64,000 nucleotides of DNA from assembly GCF_001661345.1 (NCBI RefSeq), contig NW_017962926.1, positions 186,001 to 250,000 of the forward strand, in the 5' to 3' direction. The notes below the pieces were generated by a model, which saw nothing but the letters and a program-made list of their open reading frames with translations, did no database searches and was not told the origin of the DNA. The position numbers and the translations under genes were made by a program. This DNA comes from Ascoidea rubescens DSM 1968 (lineage: Eukaryota; Ascomycota; Saccharomycetes; Ascoideales; Ascoideaceae). Positions 8,508 through 18,000 of the stretch are shown piece by piece (the first letter of the stretch is position 1; every line of letters starts with the position of its first letter).

Positions 8508-11456
8508 TCACTCAGTAATTGTCAAGTTTTCCCATTTATCAGAAACTTTTTTATAAAATTTAGTTTCAAAATAATGATAATTAGTTTTAATTGATATTGC
8601 TTCAACTCTGCCTTGTAGAGAAACAATCGTAAGTTTAGTATATGTGTTATCGGGAATCGTCTTGATAACTTCCAAAAACTTTTGAAATGTTAATGTTTCA
8701 ATCTCATTGACCTCAATGATAAATACATTTAAATACAATCCACCTTGAATGGCTGGCGACCAGTATGAATTTGATGAGACAAACACCTCACTAGGTAGAT
8801 TTAAGGAGATTTGTCTAACTGAATGGAATGGTTTTTGAATGGAAGCTCCACACCATGAAATGACTTCTTTTGTCTCTTGAACTTCTGTTGTTTTCAATTT
8901 CAATGTTTTTTCAGTCCCATTACGAACAATGGTAAATTCAACATCATCATTCTCAAACACATCTAAATCTGATAATTTAGTGATGAGCTTCTTATTAATT
9001 TCAAGTAAAATATCCCCTACTTGTAACTTGGGACTTGAGTCATTCTTTCTGAATTGTTGACATGAAACTGATGAGACTTGCAAAAACTGAAAGTTTTCAC
9101 TATGAGAATCTTCCAATTTTTTGATCCATTTTTTTGAAACCCCTTGATATCTGGCGTCGGCAATTAATAATTGTCCAAATACGGCATCAATGATTCGAAC
9201 TTTGGGAACCTTTCCAATTTCTTCATTTTGAAAAAAATTAATAATTCTTGAAAAATTTGTAATGTCAATACCGTTTTGGAGTAGATCTGTATCAACTCCT
9301 AAGAAATTCAACCAAATGCATCTAATTGTACCATCTGAATCTGTTAAAATACCAAAATCTACATTGTCACCTAGTGCAGTGTCAATTTTTATTGACTCAA
9401 AGTTTGTTGCTTTATAACGTGGCATTTCAAAATCCATTGGCATTTTAGTTTGAAGAATGTCAGTGACTTTAGTTGGAACTGCACGAAGGTCGTTATAATC
9501 ATAACCAATTAAAAATAGGTTATCTCCTTTCTTTAATGGTTTTTCACTAAATTTTGGAGTTTTAATTGGGGCTAAAACTAGGGAAGGATCAAATTTTAAA
9601 ATAGAGTAATTATATGTTGGATGTAAAAAGACAACTTGTGCTTCAAGAACAATAGAATTTGCAATTATAACAAAAACCCTTAGCATATCATGGGGAACAT
9701 AATACCTTGAAGCTAAGACATAACCCTTTTGAGCATCAATTATAAGTCCCATACCATATTTTGGATTAAAAGCATACCCGTCAATAACAGCAGGGAAATT
9801 GGTATATAATTTGACAAAAGATCTGGATAGGGTACTTAAATTTGGATCGCTAAATGGAAAATCGATAAATTTAGCATCTAATGGTTCTTTTTGATTTTCA
9901 GATTCCAGTTCTGGTGCAGGAAAACTAGTGAAATCCCATAAACCAGTTGAATCATTTCTGACAGCCAATTTGATATCTTTATACCATTTTCTATCGATTG
10001 AGACGGTATCAATGCAGGGGTTGTTTAAATTACTGACATGTCTGATGGAGAAGGGAATGACCGAATTGTGAGGAATATCTTTCAAGACATTGAGAAAATC
10101 ATCAACATTATTTAATGGAACGTTATTAAAAGAATCAATTATCCAGCCAGTGTTTGGTTCGGGATCGAAACATCCACCAATTTCAGCAGCATAGACTCCT
10201 CTGACAGGAATGCCTTTTAATCTTGCAATTTGGTAGGATAAGTTATTAAAAACGGAACCAAAAGCAGATATGTATTTGCTTGGAGTAATTGAGTGTAAAT
10301 CTTGGACTTTGCAAGTAATTTTAACATTTTTGTTGCCTCTTTGAACAACAATTTTGATTTTTTTATTAATATTGTCATCAAGGATTTGATCGATTGGAAT
10401 GAAAGTTGAAATCGGAGAATCATTAATAGAGATTAGAGTATCGCCTTCTTTAATCTTGTTGAAAGCAGGGCCATTTGGTAAGACAGTGGAAGCAACTAAC
10501 AAACTTGTGATATCTGGGAAAACAGCTCTCATCTTTGATTCAGCATCCGAAGACAAACCTAGCCTTGAACATTCGTCGAAGGGTTTTAGCAACCAAGTGG
10601 TTTGGATTGTGCCTCGAGTAATTGGCTCGTTTTTTTTAATACATTTAAGAGCTCTTAAGATTCTGTTCAAAGGTAAAAAAAAATTGGTTGCAGCAGAAGT
10701 TGAGCCACCAGCTTGTAGGGCTACGACATTTCCTGTTATATCAATAACAGGAGAACCACTCGAACCACTGGAACTGCTAGTAGCAGCTTGGATATAATTT
10801 GTGTTGAAGTCATTATAACCAAAGGCGTATTCCGGGGTATTTCTGTCGAGCTTGGAAATAAAACCACTTAAAATACTTAGTTGTTCGCCATTATCATTAC
10901 CAACAACTCTAATTTCCAACCCAACTTTGGCCAAGTCAGGTCTTAATATCAAAGAAACCAAAGGAGAAATGTACTTTATCTCTTTTGGATTAAACTTCAA
11001 AAAGCCAAAATCGTGGATCGGATCTCTATAAATAGGAATTAAGGGAATCTCCTCATTGTTATAGAAGATAGCATAACCAACAAAGGGACCAGGACCAACA
11101 ACGTGTCTGTTGGTTAGAATTATACCTAGTTCTGCATCAACAATAAAACCAGTAGCTTCTGAACAACTTCGAGATTCTGTATCAAAGGCCTCAACTTGAA
11201 GGAACTTAATGGAGACAACCGACTTGACAATTCTCTCGATGGTGGATTGCCATTGAGTGGTCTCATTAGCAACTAGGGTGATATTTTCAGGAGGAGGGAA
11301 GGCTCTGGTTAATTTTTTGGCTGGATGTTTCAGTAAAGTGTCCAAAGTGGTAGCTCTTTTGAAGATAGGAGGTTTGGGAGCAGCAGCCGAAGAGGGATGA
11401 TCCTTTGAGATTTCGCTTGAGCCGAAGAGCTTGAAATACTGCTTGATGCCTTCCAT
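8508..11456 (-). CDS. NMA111: Nma111, nuclear HtrA/DegP-type serine protease
   Basis: A 982-residue protein from the first ATG (11456). The N-terminal trypsin-like domain has a full triad: His118 (ILTNRHVV), Asp149 (DPIHDFGFLKF) and Ser235 (SGSSGSPV). PDZ domains follow (about 300-380), then a second degenerate protease-like half with further PDZ domains, the tandem layout typical of the yeast protein (997 aa). Nma111/Ynm3 is a nuclear protease that promotes apoptosis-like death under stress; the yeast inhibitor-of-apoptosis protein Bir1 is a reported substrate. It is divergently arranged with ZIP3. Long blocks such as LGIILTNRHVVGPGPFVGY match S. cerevisiae. Confidence 0.96.
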   Translation of the reverse strand: MEGIKQYFKLFGSSEISKDHPSSAAAPKPPIFKRATTLDTLLKHPAKKLTRAFPPPENITLVANETTQWQSTIERIVKSVVSIKFLQVEAFDTESRSCSEATGFIVDAELGIILTNRHVVGPGPFVGYAIFYNNEEIPLIPIYRDPIHDFGFLKFNPKEIKYISPLVSLILRPDLAKVGLEIRVVGNDNGEQLSILSGFISKLDRNTPEYAFGYNDFNTNYIQAATSSSSGSSGSPVIDITGNVVALQAGGSTSAATNFFLPLNRILRALKCIKKNEPITRGTIQTTWLLKPFDECSRLGLSSDAESKMRAVFPDITSLLVASTVLPNGPAFNKIKEGDTLISINDSPISTFIPIDQILDDNINKKIKIVVQRGNKNVKITCKVQDLHSITPSKYISAFGSVFNNLSYQIARLKGIPVRGVYAAEIGGCFDPEPNTGWIIDSFNNVPLNNVDDFLNVLKDIPHNSVIPFSIRHVSNLNNPCIDTVSIDRKWYKDIKLAVRNDSTGLWDFTSFPAPELESENQKEPLDAKFIDFPFSDPNLSTLSRSFVKLYTNFPAVIDGYAFNPKYGMGLIIDAQKGYVLASRYYVPHDMLRVFVIIANSIVLEAQVVFLHPTYNYSILKFDPSLVLAPIKTPKFSEKPLKKGDNLFLIGYDYNDLRAVPTKVTDILQTKMPMDFEMPRYKATNFESIKIDTALGDNVDFGILTDSDGTIRCIWLNFLGVDTDLLQNGIDITNFSRIINFFQNEEIGKVPKVRIIDAVFGQLLIADARYQGVSKKWIKKLEDSHSENFQFLQVSSVSCQQFRKNDSSPKLQVGDILLEINKKLITKLSDLDVFENDDVEFTIVRNGTEKTLKLKTTEVQETKEVISWCGASIQKPFHSVRQISLNLPSEVFVSSNSYWSPAIQGGLYLNVFIIEVNEIETLTFQKFLEVIKTIPDNTYTKLTIVSLQGRVEAISIKTNYHYFETKFYKKVSDKWENLTITE

Positions 11457-11902
11457 TGGTGTATGAAAACTGAGCAAGATGATAAACAGAAAGAGAGGAA
11501 CAACAGAAGGTATGAATTGAACCAACAGAGGAAAACGAACGATGGTAGCAATGATATCTCAGAAATAAACCACAGCTTTAGCTCTGGAAGCCTACCCTTT
11601 AGGCAAACCCCAAAGCAAAACTGTCCAGCAACATGGAATTGGGCTGAGTCTCGTTTTCTACAGGCCTCCACAGAGGACAGCAGATGCCTGAGCCGGATCT
11701 GTCCCGCTTCCGGAGGGTGCTCTGCATACCTACATGGTGATGCGTACAAACCATCTGCGTGGGTCCAATGTTTTGCTATTTCTGAGCTGGTGAAGAGGTT
11801 CTTTTTTTGGCCACTGCTTCTCAAAGTGCTTCTTCAACTGCCTGAAAGAAGGCGATTTACTTCTGCAATTACTCACAGCGCTAGCACTTCCATCCTGAGA
11901 CG
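11457..11902. promoter_or_regulatory. Divergent NMA111/ZIP3 promoter, GC-rich
   Basis: This 446-bp region is clearly richer in G+C than the flanking coding DNA. It contains open frames on both strands with no family resemblance. I recognise no specific operator. Confidence 0.5.
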
Positions 11903-13458
11903 ATGGACCTATGCCAGCCTTTTGTCTACTGTGGAGTTTGTTTCAAGACGCCTGCCAGCAACGAGCCCAACAGCCTTCTATTGACCTCCTGTGCTCATTT
12001 GCTATGTCTAGACCATATCTCGGTCAATGGTATTTATCAACTTTCAATGGCAGACCAATGATTTGAAATCAAGCTACTAATGCGTTTGCAATGTTGCTGT
12101 TTCCATTCTCTGGGTCAGAGATCAAAAGGGCCAATGCCGATATGTTGGAGAAACAAAAGATAACTTGTCCTGTTTGTCAAAGTTCAAATATTTCAATAAA
12201 AAGGTTATCCAACAATTTGCCTGACGAAATCAAATCATATTTTCAGCCGATTCCACAACAGTTTGAGTCTTTATTTTCAACCATTCAATTTCAGTATTAT
12301 AGTATGAACGATTACATAATTTACTGTAAAAATTTCATCGAAAAACTCAATCTTAAAATTGACAAACAAAGACAGTTATTATATACAGCAAAATCAGAAA
12401 TAAATCAATTGGAATTGATTAAAAAGGATTATAGTACTCTAAAGGATGATTATAAACTTTTAAAATTGGAAAATCAAAAACTACAAAAAAATATCGACCA
12501 GCTTAATAGACTTGGCCATAACCGTAATAAAGATCAGACGATTGGTCTATCATTATTAGATGGCAATGATAATGACAATAATAATGATAATGATGAGGAT
12601 ATATCCATAATTGATAAAGCTGACAAAAATTTTAACTCAACGACCGATAATGGCCAATCTTTTATTAGAAAAATGAAAGAATCTTCTTCTTTAAGAAGAC
12701 CAATAAATTTATTATTTCCACCACCTCAAACAGTGAAATTAGATGATGGTGATAATCATAATCATAATCATAATCATAATATTAATATTAATAATATTAA
12801 TAGTATTAATAAAAGACGGAAAACCCTTCAAATTGCTGAATCAACTAATATTGATCAAACTAATAATTTTTATAAATATAAATATCAAAATAACAATTTA
12901 AACAATAATCATTCAAATTACATTTCAAGCGTTGGAAGCCTAACCTATTCTTCTCATGAATCCTCATTAATAAACAGCACTACTAACAATTTAAATCATT
13001 CAAATCACTCAAATAACAATAACAATAGCAATAGCAATAGCAATAGCAATAATAATAAAAGACTGGGATTAAATAACCCTGCAAGAATGTACTTGTTAAG
13101 TTCAAAATCTAGTTCAAGGTCTGGAGGTTCAATTACTCCGACAAGCAATGAAAGTAATATAAACAACATTAACAATATAAATATAAATAATGATAATATC
13201 TTCAACTCTCATAGAAATGCTTTAAGCAAAAGATCTTCAACAATTCAAGTAGCCTCCAGATTATCTGCTCATATGAAAATCGGTAATCGGGCTGGTTCTT
13301 CTCAAATTCTTAATCGAAATACAACTTATAAAAACAATTATGATAATAATAATAATAACAGTAATATTGCTAAAAATAAAACTAAAGGAAATAAAGCTAA
13401 TTCTTCATTATTCAGCAAAAGATCGAGCAATAAGAGAATGTTATCGAGATTGTCATAA
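11903..13458 (+). CDS. CST9: Zip3/Cst9, RING-type SUMO E3 ligase of meiotic crossovers, spliced
   Basis: Exon 1 is 11903-12029, exon 2 is 12119-13458: 488 residues, close to S. cerevisiae Zip3 (482). Splicing assembles a complete RING: Cys10-x2-Cys13, Cys30-x-His32-x2-Cys35-x2-His38, then CPVC from exon 2. A coiled coil (about 85-150) follows, and the rest is Ser/Asn-rich and basic, as in the Zip3/HEI10/RNF212 family. These proteins mark crossover-designated recombination sites and promote synaptonemal complex assembly as SUMO ligases. The neighbour on the right after COX9 is COX8; in S. cerevisiae CST9 and COX8 are also adjacent (YLR394W, YLR395C), which strengthens the call. Without splicing, exon 1 reads into a stop after about 55 codons. 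Confidence 0.85.
12030..12118 (+). other. ZIP3/CST9 intron (89 bp) with weak splice signals
   Basis: The donor GTATTT is not the yeast consensus GTATGT, the branch-like site is CTACTAAT (12074-12081) and the acceptor is GTCAG ending at 12118. The joined codon G|AG keeps the frame and completes the RING finger. Confidence 0.75.
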
Positions 13459-13844
13459 AAACATGATCAAAAAAAATAAAAAAGTATAACTAAATTCAAT
13501 TTTAAAAATAAAAATTTTTCCTGTTTCTTAATAAAGCTCACCAGAGTATAATCAGATAGTCATTTCCTCATGTTTATTCTTATATCCTAATATATTTCCA
13601 ATTCTCATTCTAATTTTGAATTTTTATTTATTAATAATATTTATTAAAAATATTTAAAATTTCTCTTTAGCCATTGCTAGACTGAATATGGATTTTAAAA
13701 TAATAAAAAAAAAAATCACACGTCAAAATCAAACAAAAAAAATTTAAAAGAACAGCGGATATAACTATTGAAATTTAGATTAGATTAAAATAGCTTTTGA
13801 TATTTTAAATCAACTTGTATTAAATTAAATTATGATGAATAGAA
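13459..13844. other. Convergent ZIP3/COX9 3' region
   Basis: A 386-bp, very AT-rich stretch with poly-A and poly-T runs. No gene is seen. Confidence 0.5.
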
Positions 13845-14105
13845 TTACTCTTCAGCCTTTCTTCTTTCGGCTTGAGCAGCATACCATGCTTCTCTTGTTT
13901 CAACTGCGTTTTGGTGGAAACCCCACCACCAATAAGAAGCACCGGCGGATCCAATAACTGCAAAAACGAAAGGTTAGTAGAGACCCTAGACGCAGAAAAA
14001 GAATGAAGCAAAAAAGAATGGAGCAAAAAAGAACATACCAAAGGCTAAACCAATGTCAACGATCATACGCTTTTTGAGAGTACCTGTGATAGGAGCAATT
14101 GGCAT
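13845..14105 (-). CDS. COX9: Cytochrome c oxidase subunit VIIa (Cox9), spliced
   Basis: Exon 1 is 14039-14105 and exon 2 is 13845-13957, joined in frame (G|TT) to give 59 residues, exactly the S. cerevisiae Cox9 length. The N-terminus MPIAPITGTLKKRMIVDIG matches yeast MTIAPITGTIKRRVIMDIV, and SYWWWGFH after the single membrane helix is diagnostic. The tail is charged (AERRKAEE). Cox9 is a one-helix subunit of the complex IV inner-membrane core and is needed for enzyme assembly. It is divergent with COX8 across a shared 307-bp promoter. Because both exons are tiny, the gene is invisible without splicing. Confidence 0.97.
13958..14038 (-). other. COX9 intron (81 bp)
   Basis: It has consensus signals: donor GTATGT, branch TACTAAC (13973-13979) and acceptor CAG ending at 13958. 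Confidence 0.95.
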
Positions 14106-14412
14106 TGTGAAGGACGAGGAATATAAAGACAGTATGGCAATACCAGAGGGAAACAGTGCAGCAACAGGTTGGCGATGGTGCTGGTGCTGGAGAAGAAGCA
14201 GAGCTGGCTGGAGCTGAGATATAAGAGAGGCCTGTACCACGTGATTACATGCCAGCCAATCACAGGCCGCAGGAATAATCGGTGGTGAAAAGTCGTGCGA
14301 TTGGAGGGTAAGCGGCCTTTGAGTTGTGGAAGAGAGAGAGATATTTATTGCTCGAGCTTCTTCTGTGGCCTCTATTCTCGACCTCTCCAACTCTCCTGCT
14401 CATACCTCCAAG
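14106..14412. promoter_or_regulatory. Bidirectional COX9/COX8 promoter with CCAAT and CACGTG boxes
   Basis: A 307-bp region separates two divergent complex IV genes. It holds a forward CCAAT (14256-14260, in AGCCAATCA), a reverse one (ATTGG 14300-14304), and CACGTGA (14238-14244), a Cbf1-type E-box. HAP-complex CCAAT sites and Cbf1 boxes are known controls of respiratory genes in yeasts, so a shared carbon-source or respiration response is likely. Confidence 0.6.
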
Positions 14413-14643
14413 ATGCTTAGTAGACAATCTGCCCAAACTGCTCGTGTATTAGCCCAAAGAAGAGCCTTCACCTCCACTGCCCTCAAAAATGGTGCTCACT
14501 TCAAGGAAGGTGTTTACTCAAATTTGCCCTTCAAGGTCCACAACAGAAAGATCCCTTTTGCTGTAATTCACTTTGGTTTTTTTGGCTTGGGTTTTGCTAT
14601 TCCCTTTATTGCCTGTGCATGGCAATTACACAAATCTGGTTGA
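14413..14643 (+). CDS. COX8: Cytochrome c oxidase subunit VIIc (Cox8)
   Basis: A 76-residue protein from ATG 14413. Residues 1-27 are a mitochondrial presequence rich in Arg, Ser and Ala with few acidic residues (MLSRQSAQTARVLAQRRAF). The mature part HFKEGVYSNLPFKV, then HFGFFGLGFAIPF, is near-identical to yeast Cox8 (HFKDGVYENIPFKV, HFGFFAIGFAVPF). It is a one-helix inner-membrane subunit of complex IV. An in-frame ATG 87 bp upstream would add an unconserved extension (MEEREIFIAR...) that would mask the presequence, so I prefer 14413. Confidence 0.97.
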   Translation: MLSRQSAQTARVLAQRRAFTSTALKNGAHFKEGVYSNLPFKVHNRKIPFAVIHFGFFGLGFAIPFIACAWQLHKSG

Positions 14644-14937
14644 TTTACTAGTTGTCATTTATGTCTGCCTGGTTTATTTATTCAATTCTATATTCTTTTA
14701 ACCGCTTTATACTTATAGTGAAATTCAGTTAATCCCTTTACCTTTTATTCTGTTACCTGTCCATCAATAATAAATTAAATTTTCAAAACAACAAACAAAG
14801 ATAATCCAATGATTTCAGGAAAAACTCGAATTTATTGCAGAGCTTTTATTTATTTGTAGAATATTCAATTCTTATATTCTCAAAATAACATCCTCTGAAA
14901 CTAATAACGTATGTAGCCTAATACACAGCCTTATTTG

Positions 14938-14983
14938 TCAATATTCCTTATCCAGATTTTCCTCCAGATCATCATCATCATCG

Positions 14984-15015
<32 letters not shown>

Positions 15016-18000
15016 CTCTTCTTCCAGTTCTTCATCTGATGAAACTTCCTCTCCTACTTTTTTTAGCCTTGATTTATATATTTTGTTTTTCTCATCTAAA
15101 TCTGACATGACTAACATAAGATCATCCAATTCACCTTTTGGAACCATTGTTTGACTCATTTTAGCCAATTTCTCTTCCAATTCTTTTAATTTGTCTTCCA
15201 ATAATACGTTTTTTTTTTGAATATTTTCGCACTGCTCTGTTGCCAACTTTTTCTGACTTTGAGCCTCACTTTCTTTTTTTTGTAATTGCAAAATCTCAAG
15301 ATTAGTATTTTTACTAGCCTCTTCTTTATCTTTTTTCAATTGTTCAAATTTCTCAACATATTTATCCTTTTCTTTATTAGCTTCTTTTATTTTTTTTTGT
15401 AAGTTAAGACTTTCTTCTCGAATTGTCACAGATTCTGAACTCTTGTTTTGAAGTTCACCTTTAATTTTTTCCAACTCCAACTCTAATTTTTTCTCTATTT
15501 CAAGATAAGACATAATTTCCTTATCTTTTGTTTCATTTGTTTTCTTGATTTTATCAATTTCCTCTTTTAATCTGTTTATAACATTCAAATTTTCTTGTTT
15601 TTCTACTTTTATTTTAGTGATATCGCTTGACAATTTAACAATTTTATTATTTACCTCTTGAATCTCCCCTGTCAAATGATCATTTTTAAAACCCATTTCT
15701 TTTTTCTCTTCTTCCAAGACTTTTACATTTGTTTTTTGAGATTCTTCACTCTTCTTCAACTCTTTCTCTAATTCGCTTATTTTTTCAGTGTATCCGTTAA
15801 TTAAACTCTCAGGATCCTCTTTTGCCGCTAACAATCTTTCCTCAGTAATTTCTTTGCTTTTCTTACTTAAATCTTGTTTCAACTCTTCAATCTCACCTTT
15901 TAAACTATCAACTTCTTTTAATATTTCTTTATTTTCTTTTTCAATTTTTTCTTTATCTTTTCTTAATTTTTTTTCATTTTTATTTATTTTTTCATTTAGT
16001 TTGATTTTATCCTCTTCGCTTTTCTCTAGATCCTTTTTGAGAGCATTTAAATGTTCAATCTCCTCAATTAACATATTTTCTGCATTTTCCTTCTCTCTTT
16101 TTAATGACAGACTTGAATCTTTATATAAGTTTAACTCAGATTTTAATTCATCTATACTTAAACTCATTTTCTTTATGCCTTTTTCTTTCTTATTTAACTC
16201 TATTTTTAAAACTTCAAGACGATCGTTTAATCTCTTATTTGCAGAAACTTTTTCTTCCAAGGATTTTTTCAAAAAATCAATTTCTTTGCCTAAAGTGCTG
16301 CTTTCATTAGCCGAATTGTTTTTCAATTTTTCTTGTTCTTCCTTGATTTCATCAATAACATCATTAAGTTCACTAATTTTACCTTCATAACCCCTTTCAA
16401 TTGAACGTTGATTTTCTATAGTTTCATCTAATTTTCCTTCGCTTGTTATTTTTTCTTGATTAATCTTAGACAATTCCAATTCCAAAACAGAATTTCTTTC
16501 TTTTTCTTTGGATAAATTGCTAACAAATTTATCACTTAAAGTTTTTAATGAATTATATTCTTTTTTCAATTCCTCATTATTTTTAGCAATTTCATTTCCC
16601 CTGGTTTTTAATTTTGCAATTGTATCCTCAAAATCAGTTGTGATATCCCTTTGTAATTCTTCACTCTCCTTTGTCTTAACTGCAATTTGATTGGACAAGT
16701 TAGCAATTTTTTCATTTAATTTTTCCTTCTCTAAACTATATCTAATATTCTCATCATTTATTAAATCATATTCCTTGGAAATAGAACTCAACTTTTCTTC
16801 AAGAGCTTTGATTTCTTTTTCAAAAGAAATTTTGGTACTACTAATAACTTTTTCGTTTTTTTCCCTTTCATTAATAAATTTAATTTTTAGATTTTCATTC
16901 TCAGTTTTTAAACTGTTAACTTGTTCATTATATTTTTCTAAAGATTCCAATAACTGTTTAATATAATTACCAGCATTGTTAAATTTTTCTTCCATTGTTT
17001 TAAGATTTGACTCGCATATTAATTTTTCAGCTGAAATTTTATTCAATTTATTTTTTGCATCATTGAATTCATTTGAAATTTTAGAAAGTTCTTGAATTTT
17101 GGAATTATATAGATTGTTTAAGTTTTTAAGCTCCCTTTCACTATTGATCTTTATTTGGTTTAACTCGCTTTCCAAGTTGTTACTTTTTCTATCAAAATCG
17201 TTTCTTTCTCTTGATAATTTGAATAATTCTCTCGACATTTTGTTTATTCCGTCCTCATTTTTCATTTTAACAGCTTCCAACGCCTTTAAACTATCTATCA
17301 TTTTGCTTTTTTCACTCTCAAGAATATTTAATCTTGATTGACATTTATTCAATTCATACTGGTAATTTGAACAGGTTTCTTCCAAAGAAATTTTTATTTT
17401 TTTCAATTCTTCTATATCCTTAGCATTTGATTTTAAATTTTTACTTAAAGAATCATTTCTGTTTTTATATTCGGTTAGCTCAGATGATGTGGTTAAAAAT
17501 TTTTGTGATAACTCCTCTAACTCTTCTGATAAATTATTAATTTTTGATTCATCTTCGATTTTTATTTGTTTGTTCTGGTCTTGCATGCTTTTAAAAGTAT
17601 CCTTTAAATAATTATATTGCATCGATAGTTCATCAAATTTCTCAAATGATAGCTTTCCAATTGGTTCAAAGTCAGGATTTTTGTTAAATGATAACTTAAT
17701 TCTTGAAAAATTTTCTTTAACTAGATTAATATATGATATGTCAAAATATATCTCAGGTAAACCGGTTGAATCTTTCGGTGGTCTGAAAATCATTTCTTCA
17801 TCGAAATCTTTAAATTTGCTTAAATTCTTAAATTTTGTTAATTGTAATAAATAAGAATCTTTACCTATAGTTTTTGTTAAAAGATTAAAAAGATCAGTTC
17901 TGGATAAAGAGCCTTTTTTCAGTGCATTCGAAGAGGAGTCGTATATAATACCCAAAAATACACAAATCATTCCATTTACTATATCATTTCCATCACCTTG

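Noticed and set aside
11463-11984. 173-codon plus-strand frame in the NMA111/ZIP3 spacer
   Set aside because: No family resemblance; it overlaps the ZIP3 first exon in another frame and lies in GC-rich promoter DNA.
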